From Prolixibacteraceae bacterium (GTDB taxonomy: Bacteria; Bacteroidota; Bacteroidia; Bacteroidales; Prolixibacteraceae): a DNA stretch of 5,032 nucleotides. Position 1 is the first letter of the stretch. Every line of letters starts with the position of its first letter. A model generated the notes under the pieces. The model saw only the letters and a program-made list of their open reading frames with translations, was not told the DNA's origin and ran no database searches. The position numbers were made by a program, and so were the translations under genes. Shown one piece after another: positions 1 to 5,032 of this stretch. The stretch spans positions 1 to 5,032 of the forward strand of contig JAFGDX010000061.1 of assembly GCA_016931875.1 (NCBI GenBank), in the 5' to 3' direction.

Positions 1-888
1 ATGAAAGGAATTGAAAAACTGGGTGAGTTTGTGGATAGTATGCTGGTAGTGAGCAACCAGCGATTGCAGAATATTTTTGGCGACCTGCCGGCCCGCCAGG
101 CATTTAAAATGGCCGATAACATTGTAACTACCGCTGTGAAAGGCGTGGCTGAAATTATTACCGTACACGGAAATGTAAACATCGATTATACCGATGTTCA
201 CACCGTGATGCACAACAGCAAAGTATTTATAATGGGAACCGGTTATGCAACCGGCGAAGGCCGCGCAATGGAAGCCGTTAACCAGGCGCTGGAATCACCA
301 CTTCTTGACAGCAACGATATTTTCGGAACCAAAAATATTTTACTGAATATCATTTCAGGGAAAGACGAAATCAGAATTGGTGAAATTGGCGAAATAATTG
401 AAACACTGCAGGAAAAAGCCGGACAGGAAGCCGATATTATTTGGGGGAACGGCTATGACGAATCTCTGGGCGATAAAGTGAGCGTTACCATTTTGGCCAC
501 CGGATTTGTTACCAATCCAAATCAAATTCTTCAACCTAAAATTGAACCTGAAAAATTTGGCCTGGAAGAAGAACCGGAAGAGGAACCCAATGATGTAATT
601 ACCGGGGAAACACAATTTGTTCCGGAGAACAAAAAAGAGAGCACTATTTTGTTTGAACCGGAAGAAGAATCCGAAGATGATGAGGTGGAACTGGAGGAAG
701 AGGTTTTTGTGCGGAAACAAAAGGTTTCTGCCGAAAAATCAATCTTCAGCAGAAAAAAGAAGCACGAAACAAAGAAAAGAATCAAAAAGGATGAGCCTGT
801 AACCGAGCCAAGTATCGACAATTGGTTTTATAAAAATTTCGGACTTGGAAAACTATTTGAAGACGACGATCAATCGATGGATGAATGA
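1..888 (+). CDS. ftsZ: FtsZ paralogue A, tubulin-like division GTPase, 5'-truncated by window edge
   Basis: This is the C-terminal 295 residues of an FtsZ protein, the GTPase that polymerises at midcell into the division ring. The Met at base 1 aligns with Ile153 of the complete FtsZ downstream (MKGIEKL against IEGIEKL), so it is almost certainly internal. About 150 residues, including the GTP-binding signature loop, lie upstream of the window. Visible parts are the T7 synergy loop N60-I-D62-Y-T-D65, with the acids that complete the active site of the neighbouring subunit, and core motifs MGTG, SPLL, KNILLNI and ADIIWGNG up to about residue 170. An acidic linker follows (about 182-235), then a Lys/Arg-rich stretch (about 238-263), then an aromatic end containing NWFYKNFGLGKLFEDDD. 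The FtsA-binding type of C-terminal peptide seen in the next gene is absent. Hand alignment to that gene gives about 58% identity over ~165 residues without gaps. The core appears intact; activity cannot be judged without the missing half. Confidence 0.93.
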   Translation: MKGIEKLGEFVDSMLVVSNQRLQNIFGDLPARQAFKMADNIVTTAVKGVAEIITVHGNVNIDYTDVHTVMHNSKVFIMGTGYATGEGRAMEAVNQALESPLLDSNDIFGTKNILLNIISGKDEIRIGEIGEIIETLQEKAGQEADIIWGNGYDESLGDKVSVTILATGFVTNPNQILQPKIEPEKFGLEEEPEEEPNDVITGETQFVPENKKESTILFEPEEESEDDEVELEEEVFVRKQKVSAEKSIFSRKKKHETKKRIKKDEPVTEPSIDNWFYKNFGLGKLFEDDDQSMDE

Positions 889-915
889 ACCCTTTAACCC
901 TATAAAAATTGGATT

Positions 916-2316
916 ATGACAGAGAAAATGGCAGATTTTTCATTCCCGGAAAGTAAAGGGACGGCAATAAAAGTAGTTGGTGTTGGCGGTGGAGGCGGCA
1001 ATGCCGTAAACCACATGTTCAAACAAGGTATTCGCGATGTGGACTTTGTAATTTGCAACACCGACTCGCAGGCTTTGGATGCCAGCCCGGTGCAGATAAA
1101 AGTACAGTTGGGGGCTTCGCTTACCGAAGGACGGGGCGCCGGTAACAAACCGGAAACCGGAAAACAGGCAGCCCTCGAAAATATTGAAGATGTAAAACGG
1201 GCGCTGGCAGCCGGCACAAAAATGGTTTTTATAACGGCCGGAATGGGCGGCGGTACCGGAACCGGCGGAGCACCGGTAATTGCAGAAGCCTGCAAGGAAC
1301 TGGGGTATCTAACGGTTGGAATTGTAACTATTCCTTTCAGAAACGAAGGAAGACGCAGAATTAAACAGGCAATCGAAGGGATTGAAAAACTGGAGCAGCA
1401 CGTTGATTCGTTGCTGGTTATCAATAACGAACGGATTCGCGAAATGTATGGTGATTTTGGAATTTCCGAAGCATTTTCGCGGGCCGATAATATTTTGGCT
1501 ACAGCAGCCAAGGGTATTGCAGAAATTATAACTGTGCCGGGTTATATAAATGTTGATTTTGCCGATGTGGAAACCGTGATGCGGAAAAGTGGCCTGGCAG
1601 TGATGGGCACTGGTATTGCAACGGGCGAAAAAAGGGCAGAGGAAGCCGTTGAAAAAGCATTAAATTCTCCGCTGCTGAATAACAACGATATTCGCGGGGC
1701 AAAAAATATTTTGCTGAACATCACTTCAGGAACCAAAGAAGTAACCATGGATGAGGTGGGCCGGATTACTGATTATGTACAGAACAAAGCCGGATTCGAT
1801 GCAGATATTATCTGGGGAAACGGCAAGGAAGAATCTCTGGGGGAAGATATATCGGTGACGCTGATTGTTACTGGAATCAGTAAAAACGGAATCCCGTATA
1901 TGGCCGATAATCAGCAGCAGACCAGACAGGAACACTTTCTTGGCGATGAATCGGAAGCGCTTGAAAAACCTTCTGAAACGGGTAAACGAAACACAAAAAA
2001 ACCGTTTTTCACAGATGATCAAAAAACCATTGAATTTGACATCACCGAAGAAAAGAAAAAGGAAGAGTCGGAGTTTGATTTGTTATACCCTCAAACAAGC
2101 AGGGCAAGAACGGCACCTGCGAAAAAAAATGTTGTTCTGGATTATTCTTCCATCAGCGACGAGGATGTGGATGAACTTGAAAATATTCCGGCTTATAAAC
2201 GAAGGCAGTTACGTATGAATGACCCAAAATACAAACGGAAAGTTTCCAACTATTCGGTTACAAAAGACAATCAGTTACTTGATAAAAATTCATACCTGCA
2301 CGGACAGGTCGATTAA
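916..2316 (+). CDS. ftsZ: Cell division protein FtsZ (paralogue B, complete)
   Basis: This is a complete 466-residue FtsZ, the cytoplasmic tubulin-like GTPase of the division ring. The glycine-rich nucleotide loop GVGGGGGNA lies at 22-30, the tubulin/FtsZ signature GGGTGTG at 111-117, and the T7 catalytic loop N212-V-D214-F-A-D217 is intact. The globular core ends near residue 320, a charged low-complexity linker runs to about 418, and the C-terminal peptide NIPAYKRRQ sits at 423-431. By analogy with E. coli DIPAFLRKQ, that peptide is the docking site for FtsA and other anchors. A further 35 residues end in NSYLHGQVD, an ending I recall from other Bacteroidota FtsZ proteins. The start at 916 is preceded by A/T-rich DNA and no Shine-Dalgarno; Met5 at 928 is an alternative. 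It lies 27 bp after the first ftsZ and 16 bp before the yqeY-type gene, so co-transcription is likely. Because it keeps the canonical peptide, it is probably the main division FtsZ. Confidence 0.98.
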   Translation: MTEKMADFSFPESKGTAIKVVGVGGGGGNAVNHMFKQGIRDVDFVICNTDSQALDASPVQIKVQLGASLTEGRGAGNKPETGKQAALENIEDVKRALAAGTKMVFITAGMGGGTGTGGAPVIAEACKELGYLTVGIVTIPFRNEGRRRIKQAIEGIEKLEQHVDSLLVINNERIREMYGDFGISEAFSRADNILATAAKGIAEIITVPGYINVDFADVETVMRKSGLAVMGTGIATGEKRAEEAVEKALNSPLLNNNDIRGAKNILLNITSGTKEVTMDEVGRITDYVQNKAGFDADIIWGNGKEESLGEDISVTLIVTGISKNGIPYMADNQQQTRQEHFLGDESEALEKPSETGKRNTKKPFFTDDQKTIEFDITEEKKKEESEFDLLYPQTSRARTAPAKKNVVLDYSSISDEDVDELENIPAYKRRQLRMNDPKYKRKVSNYSVTKDNQLLDKNSYLHGQVD

Positions 2317-2332
2317 CTAAAAAACATTCATC

Positions 2333-2785
2333 ATGTCAATTTTTGAAACGATAAACGAGGATATTAAAGCGGCAATGAAAGCCCGCGAAAAGGAAAAGCT
2401 CGAAGCGTTGCGTAACATAAAGAAGGTGATGCTTGAAGCCAGAACGTCTAAAGGCGCCGGTACAGAATTAACCGATGCCGAAGTGTTGAAAATAATTTCA
2501 AAACTGGCCAAACAGGGGACCGATTCAGCAACCATTTACAAAGAACAGGGTCGGCAGGAATTGTACAACCAGGAAATAGCCCAGGTAACCGTTTATGAAA
2601 GTTATCTGCCTGCTAAAATGAGCGAAGAAGAATTAACTGCCTTGGTGCAGTCAATCATTGAAAAAACGGGAGCGGTTTCTATAAAAGATATGGGAAAAGT
2701 TATGGGTATTGCCAGCAAGGAATTGGCTGGGAAAGCCGATGGGAAAGAAATTGCTGATAAAGTAAAACAATTATTGGGCGAATAG
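2333..2785 (+). CDS. GatB/YqeY domain-containing protein
   Basis: This is a 150-residue cytoplasmic protein matching the stand-alone YqeY family, whose usual length is close to 150. Recognisable blocks are the N-terminal helix MSIFETINEDIKAAMKA, the stretch with GRQEL followed by VYESYLPAKMSEEEL (about 73-101), and the C-terminal KDMGKVMG (118-125) with GKADGKEIADKVKQLL. The family is related to the tRNA-binding tail domain of GatB, a subunit of the Asp/Glu-tRNA amidotransferase. Free-standing YqeY proteins have no settled function, so an amidotransferase role should not be assumed. The gene starts 16 bp after ftsZ and is followed 59 bp later by a strong terminator, making it the last gene of the division operon. 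As I recall, ftsZ-yqeY adjacency is common in Bacteroidota. A 6 bp inverted repeat (CATTCG/CGAATG, 2786-2813) directly after the stop has no clear role. Confidence 0.93.
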   Translation: MSIFETINEDIKAAMKAREKEKLEALRNIKKVMLEARTSKGAGTELTDAEVLKIISKLAKQGTDSATIYKEQGRQELYNQEIAQVTVYESYLPAKMSEEELTALVQSIIEKTGAVSIKDMGKVMGIASKELAGKADGKEIADKVKQLLGE

Positions 2786-2844
2786 CATTCGGGCTTAACA
2801 ATCCGTACGAATGTAAATTAAACTCTTGATTTTTTGAAGTGCAA

Positions 2845-2882
2845 AGGAAGGGTTGTTCTGGAACAAACCTTCCTGTTTTTTT
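2845..2882 (+). terminator. Intrinsic terminator of the ftsZ-ftsZ-yqeY operon
   Basis: The arms AGGAAGGGTTGTTC (2845-2858) and GAACAAACCTTCCT (2861-2874) pair at 13 of 14 positions, with one G-A mismatch, around a nominal TG loop that would open to about four to six bases. G and seven T residues (2876-2882) follow. This is a strong rho-independent terminator for + strand transcription. The T-tract overlaps the TAA stop of the convergent gene at 2881. Read on the - strand the same hairpin has only a short, weak T-run after it, so it may serve the convergent gene less efficiently. Confidence 0.92.
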
Positions 2883-3219
2883 AGTCGTCATCATCGTCTG
2901 CAATCTGGTCTGCCACATGATCCAAATCGGCATATTTATCTTCGTAATCCTGTTTCACATCATCTTTCAGGAATCCGTCGTCATCATAATCATCATCCTC
3001 ATCTACAATCTGAACAGCTTCATTTTCAGTCATGCGGAGCATGTAGTATTTGTCCTCGGTTTCAAAAGGAAGTGCGGTGATCTTAATTCCATTTTTATCA
3101 AAAAAATGAATCAGGTTGTCGGCAAATCCATCAGCGTAAACCAATTTAATCTGTTCTTGTAATGCCTTGTCTAACTTGTTGTAATCTTTAATTACCCTGG
3201 GTTTATTAACAGGTACCAT
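2881..3219 (-). CDS. Small Asp-rich protein of unknown function, Bacteroidota type
   Basis: This is a 112-residue protein with two distinct halves. Residues 1-70 look like a small folded domain (NKPRVIKDYNKLDKALQEQI, then GFADNLIHFFDKNG and LPFETEDKYYMLRMTENEA). Residues 73-112 are extremely acidic, with 21 of 40 residues Asp or Glu, including D75-D77, D79-D81 and a final run of five Asp at 108-112. There is no signal peptide or membrane segment, so it should be cytoplasmic. I recognise similar short acidic proteins in Bacteroidota but know of no established function; I recall a 'DNA primase' label on some relatives, and nothing here supports it. The start at 3219 follows an A-rich leader (AATAAAGCAAAA) without a Shine-Dalgarno. 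The gene lies 145 bp after the MetH-activation-like gene on the same strand and ends within the T-tract of the opposing terminator. The acidic tail could bind basic proteins or metal ions, but that is only a guess. Confidence 0.85.
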   Translation of the reverse strand: MVPVNKPRVIKDYNKLDKALQEQIKLVYADGFADNLIHFFDKNGIKITALPFETEDKYYMLRMTENEAVQIVDEDDDYDDDGFLKDDVKQDYEDKYADLDHVADQIADDDDD

Positions 3220-3284
3220 TTTTGCTTTATTAAGTTATTGTAATTTAATGTTTTACTAATGTTTTTTGCCTCTCTTCTGCAACG

Positions 3285-3321
3285 CGTTTTAAATGGTATT
3301 CTGCTGTGGAATACGTTTTAA
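3285..3321. repeat. Inverted repeat flanked by two copies of CGTTTTAA
   Basis: A perfect 6 bp inverted repeat, GTATTC (3296-3301) and GAATAC (3309-3314), surrounds a 7-base centre. The octamer CGTTTTAA occurs just before it (3285-3292) and again at its end (3314-3321), the copies being 29 bp apart. The block lies in the gap between the MetH-activation-like gene and the Asp-rich gene, in the probable leader of the latter. It could be an operator or a leader hairpin. The stem is A/T-rich and too weak to call a terminator. Confidence 0.45.
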
Positions 3322-3330
3322 TAGCTACAA

Positions 3331-3361
3331 CAAATAAATAGGTAAGAATTGATATTTCCAA
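3331..3361 (-). promoter_or_regulatory. Possible Bacteroidota-type promoter for the Asp-rich protein gene
   Basis: Read on the - strand, a TTG (plus-strand CAA, 3359-3361) is followed after 20 bases by TTTATTTG (3331-3338). The second box differs from the Bacteroidota -7 consensus TAnnTTTG at one position. The start codon would be about 105 bases downstream of the implied transcription start, leaving a long leader that contains the inverted repeat at 3296-3314. This is a motif match only; transcription from the upstream gene is an alternative. Confidence 0.3.
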
Positions 3362-3364
3362 CAC

Positions 3365-4081
3365 TTATTCTGATTTTTTTAAAGGTTTTTTTTGACGCTT
3401 TATTTTTCCGTAGAAACAATCTGAATCGTTGCACCAGTTACATTGATAGCCAATTTGTTTTAATTGAGGGCCTATACCGATGATTCCGCTGACTGATTTT
3501 ATGGGTTTCATTAATGAAGACGGGGAAAGTGTAATTCCGCAAAAACGGGGAGGAAGCAGGGCAAAAAGTTTTTGTTGTTCCGAAACATCCCAGTTGCAAT
3601 ACCCGGGCGAAAAACGATCTGAAATACCGGCGCCCTGTTTTGTAACTTCATTTTTTAACCAGTTTTGCATTTGGTCGGTTGCCTTTTCAACAATAAGTGA
3701 ACCGATGGTGTCAAAAATGTACCCCATCAATGTATCGCCTTCCTGGGTAAGTTTTTTCGAGTGTTCTGAAATTTTGTTTCCGGCAGTGCAGGTAAAAAGC
3801 GCTGCTGCATGGGCGTGCAGTAAGCGGGTGGTAACTATTTTGCCCGGGCTGAATATTACATCTTCAATGCGGATGGTTGTGGTTGTTTTGTCGACAAAAG
3901 TTTCAGGAAACAGTTTTAGTCCTCCCTTTATTTCACACAACAATGAAGCGTACATAATTCCTGAAGTGATTAATTCAGGGAAGGGTTCTGGTGAAGTTTC
4001 CTTTTCAAACCCCATAAACTCTTCTATTTCGCCCGTGGTTAAAAAGAGGTCTTCAAAATTGTACGTAAACTCTTTTATCAT
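3365..4081 (-). CDS. Stand-alone B12-dependent methionine synthase (MetH) activation-domain protein
   Basis: This 238-residue protein resembles the C-terminal activation domain of cobalamin-dependent methionine synthase. That domain binds S-adenosylmethionine and remethylates the cofactor after its cobalt has been oxidised, with an electron donor. The key stretch is R156-F-S-P-G-Y161, matching RPAPGY of E. coli MetH, followed by WDVSEQQKLFALLP and, at 182-204, GITLSPSSLMKPIKSVSGIIGIGP. The latter parallels the family's LTES and SVSG segments. The N-terminal half (1-150) is less conserved and has no membrane segment. Near the C-terminus C214-x2-C217-x4-C222 forms a Cys cluster absent from the E. 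coli domain, followed by a Lys-rich end. A free-standing protein implies that it acts in trans, on a MetH lacking this domain or on another corrinoid protein. No such partner is in the window. The start at 4081 lacks a Shine-Dalgarno. The upstream terminator separates it from the cyclophilin gene, so it probably has its own promoter. Confidence 0.85.
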   Translation of the reverse strand: MIKEFTYNFEDLFLTTGEIEEFMGFEKETSPEPFPELITSGIMYASLLCEIKGGLKLFPETFVDKTTTTIRIEDVIFSPGKIVTTRLLHAHAAALFTCTAGNKISEHSKKLTQEGDTLMGYIFDTIGSLIVEKATDQMQNWLKNEVTKQGAGISDRFSPGYCNWDVSEQQKLFALLPPRFCGITLSPSSLMKPIKSVSGIIGIGPQLKQIGYQCNWCNDSDCFYGKIKRQKKPLKKSE

Positions 4082-4136
4082 CCCTGAAAAAATAAATGGG
4101 AAATTACAATATAAAATTTAAATAGCCGAGAACGGC

Positions 4137-4169
4137 AAAAAAAAAGGGATTTGCAATCAAACAAATCCC
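4137..4169 (-). terminator. Intrinsic terminator of the cyclophilin gene
   Basis: Read on the - strand, GGGATTTG and CAAATCCC (plus-strand 4162-4169 and 4146-4153) form a perfect 8 bp stem around an 8-base loop. Nine T residues follow (plus-strand A-run 4137-4145). It begins 24 bp after the cyclophilin stop codon and is a textbook rho-independent terminator. It should insulate the MetH-activation-like gene further along the same strand. A 4 bp hairpin GCCG-AGAA-CGGC (4125-4136) lies directly beyond the T-tract. Confidence 0.92.
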
Positions 4170-4192
4170 CACAACGCACGTCGTTTGCGATG

Positions 4193-4633
4193 CTATTTTT
4201 CGATAATTTCGATTTTTTCAATTTCATCCCCCTGTCTGATTTCGTCAATCACTTCAAGTCCTTCATAAACTTTTCCGAAACAAGTGTGATGGCGGTCGAG
4301 ATGCTTTGTATTTTCGCGGTTGTGGCAAATAAAAAATTGCGAACCACCTGTGTCTCTTCCTGCATGAGCCATTGAAAGAACACCTCGGTCGTGATACTGG
4401 TTGTTTTTATCAAGTTCGCATTTAATACTGTAGCCTGGTCCACCGGCACCTGTTCCGTCGGGGCATCCTCCCTGTATAACAAAATTTGGGATAACCCTGT
4501 GGAAACGCAACCCGTTGTAAAAGCCTTCTTCTGAAAGTTTAATAAAATTTGCCACCGTTCCCGGAGCATCCTCTTCAAAGAACTTAACTTTCATCACCCC
4601 TTTCGAAGTATGAATTTCTGCTTCTTTCATCAT
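4193..4633 (-). CDS. Cyclophilin-type peptidyl-prolyl cis-trans isomerase
   Basis: This is a 146-residue single-domain cyclophilin that catalyses cis-trans isomerisation of Xaa-Pro peptide bonds during protein folding. The active-site block [13 protein letters not shown] (44-56) supplies R46, F51 and Q54, equivalent to R55, F60 and Q63 of human CypA. GGSQFFI (96-102) supplies the conserved Gln and Phe, and H116 in DRHHTCFG corresponds to CypA H126. The position of CypA W121, important for cyclosporin binding, is H111 here. There is no signal peptide or membrane segment, so it should be cytoplasmic, like PpiB. Two Met codons open the frame (4633 and 4630); without a Shine-Dalgarno, either could be used, and the second fits common family N-termini. 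A TACATTTG box lies 21-28 bp upstream, and a strong terminator follows 24 bp after the stop, so the gene is probably a single transcription unit, divergent from the gene at 4752. Confidence 0.96.
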   Translation of the reverse strand: MMKEAEIHTSKGVMKVKFFEEDAPGTVANFIKLSEEGFYNGLRFHRVIPNFVIQGGCPDGTGAGGPGYSIKCELDKNNQYHDRGVLSMAHAGRDTGGSQFFICHNRENTKHLDRHHTCFGKVYEGLEVIDEIRQGDEIEKIEIIEK

Positions 4634-4653
4634 ATTCTATTTTAATTTTGGCA

Positions 4654-4661
4654 CAAATGTA
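4654..4661 (-). promoter_or_regulatory. Probable -7 promoter box for the cyclophilin gene
   Basis: Read on the - strand, TACATTTG matches the Bacteroidota -7 consensus TAnnTTTG exactly. It is 20 bases upstream of the first possible ATG, implying a short leader. No clear TTG -33 element lies at the expected 17-21 base spacing, which lowers confidence. Confidence 0.5.
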
Positions 4662-4691
4662 GAAAATCTTACCATATTTCATAGTTTGGTA

Positions 4692-4722
4692 TTGTTGTGT
4701 TAAGCAGAGAATTATATCTTTA
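4692..4722 (+). promoter_or_regulatory. Possible promoter for the exported isomerase-like gene
   Basis: TTGTTG (4692-4697) followed after 17 bases by TATCTTTA (4715-4722) resembles the Bacteroidota TTG / TAnnTTTG pair, with the final G replaced by A. The start codon at 4752 lies 29 bases after the box. Together with the - strand box at 4654-4661, this makes the 118 bp gap a compact divergent promoter region. It is a motif match only. Confidence 0.4.
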
Positions 4723-4751
4723 GTAGTATTTTTTAACTAAATCTAATGTAA

Positions 4752-5032
4752 ATGAAACACAATCAAACCAGAAAAGAATTTATCCGGAATTTATCGTTAT
4801 TGGCCGGAGCATCAGTATTGCCCGGAAGTTTACTGGCATCGGGAGGAACCTTGCCGGGTTCGAAAATGAAATTGGGCCTTGTAACCTATTTGTGGGCCAA
4901 AGACTGGGATATTCCCACCATAATTAAAAATTGCACCGAAGCAAAAATTTCGGGAGTTGAACTTCGTGTGGAACATGCACATGGTGTTACACTCGATTTA
5001 ACTCCGGGGCAGAGAGCCGAAGTAAAAAAACA
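4752..5032 (+). CDS. Exported sugar phosphate isomerase/epimerase-like TIM-barrel protein, 3'-truncated
   Basis: The first 93 codons of a gene are present; it stays open to the window end, with two extra bases. Residues 1-30 form an export signal: T6-R-K-E-F-I11 resembles a Tat motif with Lys in place of the second Arg, followed by the hydrophobic stretch LSLLAGASVLPGSLLAS. The mature part begins around KMKLGLVTYLWAKDWDIPTI and continues with GVELRVEHAHGV, typical of the xylose isomerase-like TIM-barrel family (AP endonuclease 2 / sugar phosphate isomerase-epimerase superfamily). Such exported members are frequent in Bacteroidota and usually presumed to act on sugars in the periplasm; the substrate cannot be inferred here. 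The metal-binding residues of the barrel are mostly beyond the edge. The start is clear because an upstream ATG at 4746 is followed at once by TAA. It diverges from the cyclophilin gene, with no evident functional link. Confidence 0.85.
   Translation, partial: MKHNQTRKEFIRNLSLLAGASVLPGSLLASGGTLPGSKMKLGLVTYLWAKDWDIPTIIKNCTEAKISGVELRVEHAHGVTLDLTPGQRAEVKK

Noticed and set aside
1..3. The ATG at base 1 as a true start of a short FtsZ
   Set aside because: It aligns with an internal residue of the complete paralogue, in the middle of the FtsZ fold, and it coincides with the window edge.
889..915. Possible separate promoter between the two ftsZ genes
   Set aside because: The 27 bp gap has no TAnnTTTG-like box with a matching TTG, so co-transcription is the simpler reading.
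900..1511. Long open frame antisense to the second ftsZ
   Set aside because: It mirrors the coding bias of the highly conserved FtsZ core on the + strand. Its product is a low-complexity Ser/Pro-rich sequence with no recognisable domain.
2786..2813. CATTCG/CGAATG inverted repeat after the yqeY-type gene
   Set aside because: It has only six base pairs, a 16-base loop and no T-tract. The real terminator is the much stronger hairpin at 2845-2882.
3480..4121. 213-codon open frame on the + strand across the MetH-activation-like gene
   Set aside because: The - strand frame carries clear family motifs (RFSPGY, SVSG) and the + strand product resembles nothing. The open frame is a shadow.
4125..4136. 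GCCG-AGAA-CGGC mini-hairpin
   Set aside because: The stem is only four base pairs and lies beyond the cyclophilin terminator. Its + strand side is followed by A rather than T, so it is not a terminator, and nothing else supports a function.

Overview
The window looks like a chromosomal segment from a member of the Bacteroidota. The evidence is the order ftsZ then a GatB/YqeY-domain gene, an FtsZ tail with NIPAYKRRQ followed by an end of the form NSYLHxxVD, a small Asp-rich protein of a type I associate with this phylum, start codons preceded by A/T-rich DNA without Shine-Dalgarno sequences, and TAnnTTTG-like promoter boxes. A marine or sediment order such as Marinilabiliales (Prolixibacteraceae-like) is my guess and cannot be proven from 5 kb.

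Left part, + strand (1-2882): the tail of a division gene cluster. It opens inside an ftsZ paralogue (called FtsZ-A here), whose N-terminal half lies outside the window. After 27 bp comes a complete second ftsZ (FtsZ-B, 466 aa), and 16 bp later a yqeY-type gene. A strong intrinsic terminator at 2845-2882 closes this probable operon. The two FtsZ proteins are about 58% identical by hand count over their shared ~165 residues, and both keep the T7 synergy-loop acids. Their C-termini differ completely: FtsZ-B has the conserved C-terminal peptide and FtsZ-A does not.

Right part, - strand (2881-4633): three genes read toward the terminator. In reading order they are a cyclophilin-type peptidyl-prolyl isomerase (4193-4633) with its own terminator (4137-4169), a stand-alone MetH-activation-domain protein (3365-4081) with a Cys cluster near its C-terminus, and a small Asp-rich protein of unknown function (2881-3219), whose stop codon lies inside the T-tract of the + strand terminator.

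Far right, + strand (4752-5032): the start of an exported sugar phosphate isomerase/epimerase-like TIM-barrel protein, divergent from the cyclophilin gene across a 118 bp promoter region and cut by the window end.

The item most deserving attention is the tandem ftsZ pair with diverged tails, which suggests a two-FtsZ division system with split anchoring roles. I see no rRNA, tRNA, insertion sequence, CRISPR array or phage gene. The longest stretch without a gene is 145 bp.
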